From assembly GCA_947579665.1 (NCBI GenBank), contig OX388346.1, positions 94,242,615 to 94,306,614 on the forward strand: a stretch of DNA of 64,000 bases, written 5' to 3'. The notes beneath the pieces were generated by a model that made no database searches, was not told the DNA's origin, and saw only the letters and a program-made list of their open reading frames with translations. The stretch is from Sympetrum striolatum. Lineage: Eukaryota > Arthropoda > Insecta > Odonata > Libellulidae. The position numbers were made by a program, and so were the translations under genes. Below, piece after piece: positions 43,886 through 56,764 of this stretch (the stretch's first letter is position 1; each line of letters starts with the position of its first letter).

Positions 43886-46800
43886 TCATTTGCAAGATAA
43901 TTTATTTGACATCTGATGCATCTCCCTTATATTTAGTTTCTTGTTTCTGCCATTTGTTTCAATTTTTCTTAACAAATTCCTCCAGTTTAATTAGATATGT
44001 ATCAGTTGCATTTTTGTTGCTTTTGCATATAATAAGTTATAAAATTGTGTTGTATATATAGTAAATAACTTTTTAGTCATTTTTATTTGCTACTTTAAAT
44101 GGTAATTGGGGTAAATTCTGTAAGAAAAAATATTATTATTATTATTAAAATTATTAATATAATATTCTAAATGTGTAAATAGGTCGACATAATGATGATG
44201 ATTAAGCCATATAATGAAAAATCTTCGTCCCCTTTTACACCTCGTAAATTTTATCTTTAATGAAACGCTGATACTTTGATCACACATCCTCAGATATAAT
44301 GTGACTTTTCATTTCCTGAATAGATAATTAAAGATTTATATAAAATATTCTTTGTACGCCCCCCGATTATGAAACTATCCTCTTCGTGATATAGTGAACC
44401 GGATACGACACTTCCAAGTTCTTCGAAGCATTCATATCTTTTCTCTGATCTCAACTTCTCTTACAACCGGATCCCTGGTTGTCCTGAGTATGGAGAAGAT
44501 TTCTTTCAGCATCAAGAGAATATCATATAAAGTGTAATAAATTCAAATAATAGCTGAAATAAATCATTAAATGATATGTGACTATTAAGAAAGTTTTTGA
44601 AGTTATCGTATAATATATATTTCCCTACCTAGAATCTAAGTAGCACTACACTGGTCACTTTTCTTCTTGTAAAATCCTTCCTTAAGATATCGAGTTTCTC
44701 CCAGCTTGTGGATCGTATGATATAATTTTACCTGTTTCAAATGCACTAGCTCCAGACATAGTGTTCGTAAGTGCTTCCTATGGATCTCTAGTGGTACATC
44801 AGAATTTCTTTCGGGATCACTTTATCATTCCTGGAAAGAAAGAGGACTATGTACGTAGAATAGCTTTATCCATTAACACGAATTACCTACTTTGGTTTCA
44901 TTATTAAACTCGGGTAAAATTTATATTGCCATTAAGAGGAAAGAAAACTATGTTTTTGTCATCATTGATCATAATACCTGATATTTGTTGAGATGTTGAA
45001 GCAGTGTCGTTAGTAAGAGGCGGTCGGCCCAGGGCGGCACTTTAGTTGTGTATCTGCTCTGTTTGGGGTACATTGCAACTCATGGAATGCTTCAGCTGAT
45101 ACAGCCACGCATCTGTGACGACGACAAATGATAATCTCTGGGAGGAGTAACTCCAGCAATAGTTTGAGAGTCCCTCTCTGCGGCACCATTAGACCTCATT
45201 CAAAATCATTTCCTCATTGATGCGCGGAACCTCTAAACGAATTTAAGTGACAGTAGCGAGAGGCGTTATATAGAGCGAAAATGCAAAGCTGTAAAACCAT
45301 TAGGGCAATGAGAGACATTTGAGAAGTTGTTTAATGAACTAAATTTCATCAAGCTTACTACTTGTAAGATATTTCATGAGTTATTTTAGGATTTACCTAA
45401 GAATAGGTCACGAAGTGCTTTTAGCTGGAAGAGTTGCAAGTCTTAGTGATTGCTGAAATTGTTTTCCTGTCGGAAATGTGTTCCCGGATTATATACAACG
45501 TAAATAAATTTGGCCATTGACAAGGACAAAGAAATAATAATATGATTCGAAATATTCAATTTAAATCGGTTTTACTGCTACGACATCCAAAAACAGAAAA
45601 AGTCGTTTGTTAAAATAATTTGACGAAATTCAGTTTCTTTTTTGTCGAAAATTTCCTTTCTATCAACTAGGAGGTCTACAAAATCTTGATCTTTCTTCTT
45701 GTTCACCCATCTTCCATGTTTTGACCTATTTCATTTTGCTTTGGATTTTATTTCTCATTTTTTTCGATTACAAAAATCGGTAGCTTTTAAATTCTGCATT
45801 ACGCAGCAAAAAGGTTGCGATTAAAATCCAATGCTACGCTTTCTGGAAGACAGAGTAAATTACGATGATTCTCAGAAGCAGGCATAACGTGGTTCTTTAC
45901 TTTGAGAACATCATGTCTCCATCGATATTACTATGTGCATCACTCATTCATCAACTGAATGAAAAATATTTTGCTTCCAATTCGTAAACAGATTGAGGGA
46001 CAATTTGTTAACGTTGGTATTCTGAGAATATACTTCTTGTTCTGTGATTATAACGGAAATTTTGTAAAAATATCCGCGTGATAATTTCTTAGACTTTACG
46101 ATTATCAAATAAGGAAAACACATTGGGTGATCTGAATTACTTTTTTTACACTTGATCGCTTATTCTATAAATTCGTTCTCCATTATAGCACACTTTCCAT
46201 ATTCTGATTACCCCTTAACCTTTATAATGAACGTGTTTCTTCTCTGAAGTTGATTTCGACCTCTGAGAAAATATTATATTTATTTATAAATTCTATAATA
46301 TTATATATAAATTGAAAATATTTCATATATATGTGACCGATAAGAATACTCGTACCAGCATACTGTGTAACTGAATAAATGCCGAATGAAGATTCGTGGA
46401 AATCTACTTTTAAAATTGTGTAATTTTATTGGTAAATAATGGTTATTTATTTTGATTGATAAGCGCCATCGATAGGAATAACACCATTTATCATAAGCGA
46501 CGGAGAAGAAACTTGTTGTGAGCAAATATATCAATTCTAAGAACAAGCCATTATGACGTGAGAGCTGCAGATTGACCAAGAATATCCTTGCGAAATATTC
46601 TTTTTCTTCTCTGAATCTCGACGTTTTTTGCTACCTACGTACCACATTGAAAATTTGCATATATCTCAAAACAAGTATTTAATGAAACAGTCATCTTATA
46701 AGAATTTGAATATATCGCGCATAAATCGATTGCGCAGCTTAAATAGGCTGCGTTTCACTCGAATTTACGTGTACTTGTTTAACAGTAATCGATATCCTTC

Positions 46801-47403
46801 ATCGGTAATTTGCCCTCTAAATTTAGGTTGAATATTTTCAATGACACAATTTTGTCTGAATATAAATTACCTTATGAAATTTATCTCAACCAAGTAACGT
46901 AACATATCCTCCGTTCCCTTCCTTTGCTTAAAGTCTTTTGCATTCACATTCGTTCCCAACGTAAAAGAGATAGCCGCTGTAGATTTAGTGATAGCACTTA
47001 ACTTTTGATGATGTTCAGATTGCACCAACGTTGTTCATTGAATGAGACTCTCTCGAGCATGAAGAAAAAATATGCATGTGATGCAGGTTAACGTTTTCCT
47101 CTTGGAAAAGTTATTAAAGCAATAAACATGGCATTTAATAGTCTTCTTACAATATTTTTAAGAGTTTTCGTGAATTATTCTGCGCAGTTTTTTTTGCTCC
47201 ATGGTCGTCTTGCACGTGGTATTAGTAGAAAAATCATTCACCCTTGAAATACTGATCAATGCTATAAATATCCAAGAAACAGTGAGAAATGTGCTAAATC
47301 TGCTATTTTAGATAATATCAAGCAACAAAGAATTTTAATTTTTAAAGTTTTAGCCAAATCCCAATAATTTATAGTTATATTTAGTTTGCATAAATGGTAT
47401 AAA
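43886..47403. other. No recognisable gene
   Basis: AT-rich with an ATT run at 44131-44160. Short frames only, including 92 codons minus at 46301-46579 and 67 plus at 46628-46831, without domains. No RNA gene recognised. Confidence 0.55.
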
Positions 47404-49060
47404 GTGATTCCGGGTGAGATGCCCCACCGGGAGAGATGCCCCAGTCGTAGTACTTTTAGGGAAAACCACAAGATTGCTCCAGTGATTGTGTGCGTCAGTC
47501 AGTTGGAAGGCACCCGTGTATCTGCAAGAGTTTCTAGGTGATTCTTTCATTTTACGCAGTTTTATAACATCATTTCAAGTAGGTTCTGTTTCTTTCCTGC
47601 CCTGTTATAAGATAGAGTATAATGTTTCTGATTGACATCAGTTTAAATGGTTGAATATCTTGAATGAAAGGGCGAAAAGCTGTGGCTTTCGGCTCATCTA
47701 ATATCCTCGTGCAGTGACTGGCCATCTTGGACAAGGTGTAGCCCCACTGGCTGCAAGGGCATCTCTCCCGTACTGGAAGGATGGACCTTTTCTCAGGATA
47801 GATGCCCCAGTGCTATATTTAGGTATATGTGCCCTATCAATGTAACTCAAAGGCTGGCTGATTAAGGCTTTTAAATCCACGGTCGAATATATTTTATGCA
47901 CGATGAAAAGTTGACGAACTGTTTCGTCAGACCTTGTGTGCGAGTGTGAGCGTTTTGCCACTTTCTTACGATCGAAATGTAATGCCCGGCAAAAATGGCC
48001 CACTTATATGGAAATTATAAATTTAAATTTTTTTCGAAATCAAAAAAATATCTTCTGTGAGAATTTTTGCCTTGATGTTTCGAATTTCGACAAAAACATC
48101 AAATTTGTCATAATTTTTTTCGGTTAAAACGACAATATTTTTGCGTATAAAATGTCACTTGCAAGAAAACTGATTACCTAGCCTCAATATGCTATTTAAG
48201 ATTATGTGCTTCAAGATGAGGCTAGGATGCCTCCCATGGAACTAGAAAATAAGCCAAATTCAGTAAAAACAAGCTGTTTTGTAGCCCCTTCCCTCCTCGT
48301 CAATTCCTTCACACGGTTTCTCGTAGCGGTAGCTATGCATTGCTGTTTCACTCCTATTTATAACACTTAATATCTTATTTGTTGTATAAATATTTTTATT
48401 ATATTTCTGAGGACACAATGACCCAACTGAAAGGTGAAGAGATTAATATTCTTGGTAGAAAGGAAAGGAGGGACACCAATACTGGTTGGAAGGATAGTAT
48501 CCTTCAAATATTCGAGGAATTAACTAGAAAAGCTATGGAATGGGCATTTTGCGTGTAACATTACAACGAACTCCCGTTAGGAATTCTCTTCAAGCATATT
48601 GACGGTGTTTATTCTAGTCCCCATTCATACCAACTGCAAATTTCATTATAATTGAAATGGATATTCTTTCCAAATTGTACTACAATTTTCGGCTAATATT
48701 TTGCAAATGAAACTTATTAATAGGTTTTAGAGTTAACTAGAACATTTAATTAAATCCTAATTTCAAGTTATATTTTACAATTTTGTCATTCGATAAGCGC
48801 TTTCCAGATTAAATTCAGTTGAAAAGTAATGGGGCATCTTTCCCACAGGGGTCTCAGCCGGACACTCGGGAGAGATGGCCAAATACATGGATGTAAAAAA
48901 AATAATATTATTGGTGAAAATGTTTTTAAACAAAATTTGTTTACATACTGCTAATGAGCGATAAATTTTGTATTCTATCACGCCGTTTCACATTCTTGTT
49001 ATCACTTAAGTCATTGTTATGAAGTAATTTCCTTAGGTGGGGCATCTCTACCAGAATTAC
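47404..49060. mobile_element. DNA transposon remnant with GATGCCCC-bearing inverted ends
   Basis: The 25-bp left end (47404-47428, core GAGATGCCCCACC) matches the inverted right end (49036-49060) at 21 of 25 positions. The core recurs inside in both orientations: at 47430-47442, inverted near 47757-47771, at 47805-47815, inverted near 48830-48842, and as a variant at 48868-48882. Recurrent subterminal copies of a short motif are what transposase-binding sites look like. About 1.66 kb with no frame over 101 codons, so non-autonomous or decayed. No target duplication is clear, and the superfamily is open. Confidence 0.65.
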
Positions 49061-50250
49061 CTTCTCTTTGTATTCCTCTTCATTCTGCGGATTTTCCTAG
49101 TTTTTAAATTCTCTTTTTAGGTCCTTTTCCAAAGTGCATTTTGGAGAGAAGATCAGTCTTGGAAGAAGCGATTCAAGGGAAGTGGATATCAGTGAAATGG
49201 TATGTAAACGAAATCCATTACCTCTCCAAAAAGTCTTCCTAGAAATTAGGCCTACTAAAATTCGTTTACTGCGCAAACTTTGGCGGCAACTGGCAATTTT
49301 TTTGGACCCGAATTTACATGGATTATCATTTATTCCTCCTCATTATGAATAATCTTTCCGTAATCATCCAAACCCCCAAAAAACCCCATCTTCCTTCGAT
49401 ATCTTTTGTTGTATCTCATTGTGAATCGAGGAATCCTTTTCACAATATTATTACGCTTATCTATTTTAGTTTCCTCCCATTTTTTATCAAAGCTTTACCA
49501 CAAAACCTTTCTTTTATCGCAATTTCTCCATTAGATGTTGAATTCACATCCTAAAAGCCTATTTTTTTAGTATCGTCCATCTCTCTTTAAAACAATGTGG
49601 TTAGATATAGGCTTCTTTACAATATTTCCTAACTTTAACAAGGAATCTTTGAAAGAAGTCCTCTTCAATTCAAGAATGGTGCTCGTGTATGAGTGGGCTT
49701 CAAAATGTACCGTAAAGTAATATATCCGTCTGCCTGTTGTCTATCTGTTTAAGATTTTGGAGAATTTGGTATTTCAGAGCCACTCTTCAATTACAGCAAG
49801 GAATTTAAGTGATATATTGATTCAGTTAGTTAATTTTAGTTATCAAATAATAAAAAATATTGTAGAAGTACAGAAGTAGATATAAAGCGGTAGTAGTCTT
49901 GAAGTTTGAATCAGGAACGATTATCCTATCTTTTTTAAAATCTCTTGATATTTGAATCCATTTTCAGAATAGAGCAGACACAATAAAGTGAAATATAGAT
50001 TTAGGTATATAGCCCGCGAGCCGCCAGTGGCGTATGGCAGGGTAGTATATTTCATTAAAAAATGTGAATGCAAAATTTTACGAATCAAATAATTTGAAAT
50101 CTGTCAAAGAATCAGTTTTACATAATTAAATATTTTGAATAAGTAAGTGTTTTCAGCAAAACTACCTTTAACAGTATAATAATAAATTGCTTCGTTTCGT
50201 TGACGTATCTGCCATCAAATTTTTATTCTTGGTGATATGGAAGGACGTCA
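49061..50250. other. No recognisable gene
   Basis: Two overlapping plus frames of 72 and 78 codons (49134-49352 and 49318-49554) have no domain. AT-rich elsewhere. Confidence 0.5.
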
Positions 50251-50375
50251 GTAGTAGTATTACTAGAAATGCTGTGACAGCTTAGCTCATTTCGCAAAAC
50301 GGTTCCCACCAGGAATCGAACCCGGAAACTCTTTTACCAAAACCTATGGCGATGCCCGCTAAGCTATCCTGGAAC
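50251..50375 (-). mobile_element. tRNA-derived SINE, family A, copy 3
   Basis: On the minus strand: GTTCCAGGATAGCTTAGCGG, box B GGTTCGATTCCTGGT, body GCGAAATGAGCTAAGCTGTC and a (CTA)n tail read as TAGTAGTA at 50251-50258. It shares order and sequence with copies at 2615-2747 and 31141-31271. The acceptor halves GTTCC and GGAAC still pair. No clear target duplication. Confidence 0.85.
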
Positions 50376-51039
50376 ACTCTAGTACTCTAGAGGCAAATTA
50401 AAAGAAATTCCTCAAATAGGTTGGATTTTTCACTCTGTTGTTCAGTTGCTATCCATTCTGTTTATGTTTATTTAACGGATTTTGGCAACTAAGATGTTCG
50501 AATAGTATACCTTGTCGGGCGTCATTCTAAAAATTCTGTTCCACTAGATTTATCCCTTGAGAGAGTGGATATTTGCCTTGCTTTCAAGAAACACTTTATT
50601 TCACATCCGAAGGTGAAGCTTTCGTAAGAGACGGAAATTCAGAGGATTCTTATAATAGGCTTTCTTAGGATTAATAAAGGTTGTGTTATGAATCGCGGAG
50701 GGGCGAGGAGAGGGCAAAGTAACAAGGTAATAGGATGATTGCAACTCTGAGCACGTGGAGCGCTAAGAAAAGAAGTGGCTGTCTGTAATGAGAGGCGGCT
50801 ATTAGCGGCACTTCACCTGCCCTGACCTCCGATTGACCACGCGTCGATGGTTTGATTGCCCAGTTGCTAAGGAATCGCTACTAAATAACATATATTCAGG
50901 TTTCACGAAGGCTGCAATCACTTAGCCTTAAAGTTCGACGAAAAGAGTGTTTTTTATTGCATTTGAATGAGTTCGAGTAGTTTATCGAATAAATAACACT
51001 TTTGGTTCCTATATCTTCAAGTATAATTTACATTATTAT
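50376..51039. other. No recognisable gene
   Basis: Mixed composition, GC-richer at about 50690-50870. No frame, repeat or RNA gene supported. Confidence 0.5.
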
Positions 51040-51160
51040 TTACTTAAACGCTGCAAGTTGGTATTAATAGCAGGTGGCAACGGTTGACGGGGAAAAACAA
51101 TTGCAATCTGTCCGGCATTCGGACGGGAGGGAAACCCCTCCAAAAACCTCCCTTGGACAC
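51040..51160 (-). repeat. Diverged interspersed repeat, copy 2
   Basis: Inverted relative to 36350-36510. It shares the complement of GGGAGGTTTTTGGAGGGG, and then CAACTTGCAGCGT in the same order and at a similar distance. On the minus strand it runs into TAAATAATAATG, again tail-like. It supports a dispersed family, probably a LINE 3' end. Confidence 0.5.
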
Positions 51161-51963
51161 ATCTTAACACTAGCAATAGGCCTAATATGTCAAACAAGTC
51201 AGATAAACATTATACAAACACCTCCACCAAACACAGATACAGTCGGGGACATGTATATTTCTAATGATGTATTCAGTATTTGTCTATTGTTACATTGATT
51301 TAAGTGGACACAGTGTACACACAAAACTCATTGGAGGATATTATGCAATAACCTGAAGTATAGGCCTGTCATGAACCCCGAAAAATCCTGAAATAATAAT
51401 TTATATATCATATGTATGTCTTTAGTGCATTGTATATGATTATATAGAATAACTGCTACCTGGCTTACGGCCTACTTGTAGTTTATGAAATAATAATAAT
51501 AATATATACATTTACGTAAAAAGAAAAGTTAATTTCTGTTCACAGTACACGATTTTAAATACATAACTGCACATGGAGCTGGAATAACTTAATACGTGTT
51601 GAATCCATAAGCAACTCTTATGAAGGTATTGTTGGTATGACTTATTCTAGGAAACGCTACACTTTTGTTTGACTACGTAATTAAGAATCAATAGCAAACG
51701 ATCGTTTTTTACCTTTATCCCGTCATATTTATTCTTCAAATACGTAAATTCTTCTCTGGCATAATTCTTGTTAACCTAACCTTTCCCTCCTTATTTCATA
51801 GCTTGAGAAATACGTAAAAATTATCCTGTCCATAATAACCAGGTTATCTTTCTTTACATGAGTTGAATGGTTCAAATCTACTTTAAACCATCACCTTTCT
51901 CGTCACAATCTTACTCTCAAGTGGCTTTGTATCGGTCAGGATATAATGCAATAAAATTCCTCA
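51161..51963. other. No recognisable gene
   Basis: May continue the repeat at 51040-51160 for some distance, but no second copy is available for comparison. Only incidental short frames. Confidence 0.4.
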
Positions 51964-52608
51964 CTAACCCTTAAATCTCCAACCATTTTTTGCTTACTCC
52001 ATGGACCAAGGGAGGGTCAAAAATTGTCCACTTTTGTTTTTTTAGATAAAATAATAATGAAACATAATATCTATTCACCAATTGCCATCTTGGATTTTCA
52101 AAAACTTCTTACAATGATTTTTTTAGACATAAATTGTACTACTGCGATAAAAATAAAGACATTTTTATTTTAAAAAAACTCATCAAAGACGAGGGTATGA
52201 TAAAGCTTCTTCTTCTTCTCAATGGTACCGGCTTTAAAGTTCTAATTCGGAAAACAAGTTTGTAAATCATCGATAGTTATGCTTATAAATCAACAACAAG
52301 GTATAACAAAAAATAATTAATTAAATTATTAAAATTAATTAAAAACTATTTGTCAAGATATATGATTCCATTTGGTTCAAAAATATGTCGCAGGTTGGAC
52401 CAAGGGAGGGTCATTTTGCGCCTATTTCCGCTCTCATTTCATTGCTTAAAAAAACGTACAAAATGTATCAACATATAGTTATCTTTAACGACCTATATTT
52501 GACAATGCAATGAAGTTATAAGACTGTATAACACGATTAAATTCTTAAATATTGAAAAAGAAACGTGTTGGACATTTTTTAGCCCTCCGTTGCTCCTATA
52601 AGGGTTAA
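51964..52608. mobile_element. piggyBac-like non-autonomous element
   Basis: The right end reads AAGGGTTAA, with TTAA at 52605-52608. The left end reads CTAACCCTTAA at 51964, so the expected TTAA is one base changed. The inverted ends share CCCTTA and then (G)CAAC/CCAAC at similar spacing. GGACCAAGGGAGGGTCA occurs twice in direct order (about 52003 and 52396). No coding frame. Compare the clearer piggyBac-type MITE at 32499-32745. Confidence 0.6.
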
Positions 52609-53564
52609 TCGTCAATATCAAAACATTTATAACAATTAAAGTGACTTTCTTAGAGGTATGTGGAAAGTAAAAACGTGCGAGCGAATGATTGCAAGACGGT
52701 TATAGCGGTCTTAAGAGGAGCGGTTTGTACAAAATTAAGATCACTAAAGGTAAAAATAAAAAAAGTTTACCAGGCATACATGCTAAAAAATTGCGCAATA
52801 CTCAAGTTTGTTATATATATTCAATTAGGACGCGGAACTTAGCTCCTCACAGAAATGTATTATGCCCCATGGCGATAATACACACCTTACTGTAGACAAT
52901 ATTGGTAATTCATTTTAATAATAAAGTTTATCTTTATAGTTTTATGTAAGGTTTATCTTTATACACAAGAATGAACACAAATGTTTTCCTAGCATCCTTT
53001 CACCATGGTAACAATGGTATTGACACGAAGTCGGCCTTCTTATTTTTCCTTAAAATGGGTTACTCGTAATTCATTCAATTCCATCGTCCTTCCGGCAGGA
53101 ATTAAATCACGTAAAATCTAGTCAGGCTCTCTAAGCATTTAAGCACTTGACGTTAAAGGCCATTGTTTTTTCCGCAATGGACTCGAAGGAAGGGATTAAA
53201 TCTGATAAATGAAGGGTTTTTCACTCTCCGTAGCCTACTTTCTACTCCATGATTTGCTTCCCTGAAATCTGCCTAAGGATACTCATATCTGCAAGGTTAA
53301 GTATTAAACGTCACGTGACCGATCGCCGCATTCGTTATGGTAATCAAATTGCGATTTGAAGGAAAAAATCTCTTGCGCGAGTGTACGGCTAACTGCGCTA
53401 ACAACTGGATATCAACCAACGTAATTGCATGATTGTAATTGTAAAACTGACTAGAAATATTTGAATTTATTTTCTCTAAATATGCACTATTTTGAGAGTG
53501 TTTAGAAAATACGAATGATGCAAATGAAGAACGACTAAGCACAAGAAAGAGTGCTACTTAACCC
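52609..53564. other. No recognisable gene
   Basis: Plus frames of 60 and 68 codons at 52660-52895 overlap each other. A minus frame of 81 codons lies at 53297-53542. None has a domain. Confidence 0.5.
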
Positions 53565-53675
53565 AAAGTTGTACAAGAAGAGAAAAATAGTGACTTTAGA
53601 ACACCTGCCCGGAAAGCGGGAGACCTGGGTTCGAGCCCCAGCCAAGTCACTATTTTTCTCTTCTTAGACAACTTT
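53565..53675 (+). repeat. Hairpin with a D-arm-less tRNA-like core
   Basis: Outer arms 53565-53596 and 53644-53675 pair over 32 positions with two mismatches; the inner 22 bp are perfect. The innermost seven pairs, GTGACTT/AAGTCAC, would be a tRNA acceptor stem. Inside are a five-pair anticodon-like stem (CCTGC/GCGGG) with loop CCGGAAA and a perfect T arm, CTGGG TTCGAGC CCCAG, holding a box B-like GGTTCGAGCCC. The D arm is missing: TTTAG is followed directly by AACA. A functional tRNA is unlikely. It may be a SINE or tRNA pseudogene captured in a fold-back. Confidence 0.75.
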
Positions 53676-55028
53676 AGAAAATACTTTATTCTTCAGGATT
53701 ATAAGATCGAGCGGTCGCTAAAATTGTTATTTATAGCTCTTCTCCAGGACTCTTATTTCTAAGACAAAAATAAAGCTATCCTCAGCCATAGGAGATTTGG
53801 AGGCAATGGAAGTAGGGTTGTCCAGATTAATATGGAGATCTGAGCTATTTCATCTAATAATAAAATATGTTGACAAATTCAAGCGTAAAGTTAGTGAAAT
53901 TGAAAAACCACCACGCAAAGAAAAGTAACAGGTTTTTTCAAACGACCACAAACGGGTTCAAAAAGTAAAAAAGACCTACTTTACTATATTCTACTTAGAG
54001 CACATACCGACGTGTGTTAGTGTACCCCGCGGGAAGTACAGCGTTTTCTCGCGTCTGCTTTTCCAAAGAGAGTTTTTGCGTGAGAGCGATGGCAAATTCA
54101 ATATCTAAAATAATGATGAATAAATAAATTTAAAGTTACTATCGCAACGAATAAAAATTTTTATTACCGGTATGAATGAGGATTAACACATTAGATAGAG
54201 AATTAATAAGATCATTGATGGCGTACATTGTTATAGTAAGTAGAGTCACGTCGTAATTAATTAATTCGTCGGGTTACGTTCAAAGTTAACATTGCCTAAG
54301 GCCAGAGTAATCCAGAGTATTCATTTATAATCTGCTGATTATGGTATTCCTTGCCAATGATCCTCAATTCCGTTCATTCTTCCGTTACTTACCTGATCTT
54401 CAGCGGAAGAAAGTTGGCCTAATCAATCACAGAGGAGTAAAAACATCCATCAAAGAGGCACCCGAACATTCTCTCATGTTAATTAGACGAGAAAGTCGTT
54501 AAGGGAGAAAGCTCGGCTGTGAATATCTTCAAATAATATACATCTTTTATTTAAGAGGAATAAATTCATTCCGGGCTATGAATATCAAAGCAAGAGCACA
54601 AAGCGATAAGTAGTATAATATAGAATAGAAAACGAAGAGAGAGAAAGTCTTTGCCATTTCAAAGAATTGCTCACGGTCTTCTTGTTTTCTGCATATTGAG
54701 ATAATCCCTAAAAACCTTACGATTGGACTTTCAATTCCACTTGCCAGACCTCTTATTCGCCTGAAATGTCTAAAATGAAAATGAACTGCTTTTTACCAAC
54801 GAGGAGGTTGATAAAAAAGCGTTTTCTTGGGGAAATTTACGTACGACCCGCAAGCTGCCTTTTGCGTGTGAGAGTATTGAAACTTTATGTAAAACATTTA
54901 ACTCGTATTTTAGTATGCATAAATCGAAAATGGGATGACTTTGTTCTATAAAAGTTCGGTTACATTTATATCAGTTCGGATAACAAGGATTTATGTCTTG
55001 TAATGAAAAAACAGATATAATCTAAACT
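53676..55028. other. No recognisable gene
   Basis: A plus frame of 61 codons at 54766-54951 has no domain. Nothing else recognised. Confidence 0.5.
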
Positions 55029-55110
55029 GATGAAAAAGAACAATTTGTACTTTTTCCACAGTATTTTAAATAAAATACTGTGGAAAAAGTACAAATTGTT
55101 CTTCTTCATC
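55029..55110. repeat. Hairpin element with 40-bp arms
   Basis: 55038-55068 and 55071-55101 are perfect inverted repeats separated by only AA. The pairing extends nine further positions each side with one mismatch. The arms contain ACTTTTTCCACAGT. The near-zero loop makes this a strong cruciform or double-stranded RNA candidate. No target duplication is obvious. Confidence 0.85.
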
Positions 55111-55546
55111 ATGACGTATTTCCACAAGACATCGCCAGAGACCGTGAATTTCATTTTGTAATCTAAACTGTAGGAAATCTGCTTTAGCGTAGAATCATAA
55201 AACAATATTTCTTTAGTTTGAAATGAGAACCGGAATGACGACTTATAGTAGGGATTGGAAAAACTTTTTTTTCGAAATCCTTCAACGACATCTCTGCCCC
55301 ATAAAGAAGCATATAGGTGGCATATTGAGGCTTGAATGACAGCTTTCGTCGCTTAGGACGTCTTAGGCTTCGTCCAAAATTTATTAGTTTGAACCGAAAA
55401 AAAATTTTGCAATTTTAACGTTTCTTGCCGAAATTTCGAAACTTCGAGGTAAAAAGTCTCACAAAAGATAGTTTTTGATTTTGAAAGAAAATTATACCTG
55501 TAATGTTGGGTATTGCATTATTGCCGGGTGTTACATTTCTATCAGA
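55111..55546. other. No recognisable gene
   Basis: AT-rich DNA with A and T homopolymer runs, directly adjoining the H-family copy. It may be repeat-derived, but no second copy is in the window. Confidence 0.4.
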
Positions 55547-56609
55547 ATAAATCTGATGTGGCCAGCACATGACTTTCTCCACATATAAGATGTAAATATT
55601 TATCTACGAGAGTAATTTCGAACTTTATATTCCATCTAAATTTGGAAGATGAGTGACTAATTTATATATTATTATCTTTGACGTTACAAACATTATAAAT
55701 AATGTTTTTCGGGACATGATCGATGAAAAACGATGAAACTGGCCTTTCGCCATTAGAGCCCAGAGCGCCCACAAAGTACATAATCAGCAACATCCGGTTT
55801 ATCAGTATTTCATGAATAACTCCTAAAACATCAGTGATAAAAAAATATGTTTCATACAAAGGTTATAGTAAATTATATTTCCTAAAACAATTATAAATAA
55901 AAGTATATACCTAAATATCATATTTATGGAGATATTTTGAAAACCGGAAATGAGCTTTGAAGAATGAAGCTCAACTTCCGGGTGCCCGATTTACTCCAAA
56001 AACTAATTAACTCTAACGACACCAACCAAAGTACTATATATGAAATTTGGTGTTAATACAACGAATGATTTTCATGTTAGAGCGCCCACAAAGTACATAA
56101 CAGTTACTTCCGGTTTATCTGTATTTCACGAATAACTCCTAATCAACCGGTGATACAAAAATATGTTAAATACAAAAGTTATAGTAAATTATTTTATCTA
56201 AAACTTTTATGCGTATTACAATATACGTATCTATCATATTTATGGAGATATTTTGAAAACCGGAAATGAGCTTCAATGAATGAAGCTCCACTTCCGGTAA
56301 ACCTATTTACTGCAAAAACTAATCAACTCTGACAGCACACACCACAGTACTATATATGAAGTTTGGTATTGATACGACTAATATTTTTCACGTTAGAGCG
56401 CCCACTATCACACACACACATACACACACACTAACACACACACACACACACACACACATACACACAGACACATACACACAGACATCATTCCGAAAATGGT
56501 CAAAACGTGTTCTAGGGACCCCAAAACATGTATTTACGTTGAAATCTCGAAGTCGAATTTTTTCATGAAAACAATACTTTCTCTATACTTCGTATATGGA
56601 GAAAGTAAA
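55547..56609 (+). mobile_element. H-family element, copy H1
   Basis: Begins with AAATCTGATGTGGCCAGCAC and ACTTTCTCCA, and ends with TATACTTCGTATATGGAGAA then AGT. Thus a short inverted motif (ACTTTCTCCATAT and its complement) lies near both ends. The interior repeats a module of about 316 bp (markers AATAACTCCTAA at 55815 and 56131, each followed by ACCGGAAATGAGCTT). A CA microsatellite follows at about 56407-56485, then GTCAAAACGTGTTCTAGGGA. Short frames here recur in other copies only because the DNA is repeated. No transposase is present. Confidence 0.85.
56407..56485 (+). repeat. (CA)n microsatellite inside H1
   Basis: Interrupted CA run. The complementary TG run in H2 (about 56896-56952) and the CA run in H3 (about 61553-61605) sit at the same place in the element. 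Confidence 0.95.
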
Positions 56610-56764
56610 AAGACAAAACTACCCATCCAACTGTCTAACCAACATCCGTAAGAGTTTTGTATATTTTGCTTATATTCACGAATTTTGGCGAACTGAGAAT
56701 CCATTTTCCTTGATTCAAACGTACTAAATCTTTAACATGAAGCAACTACCAAGCAATATATGTA

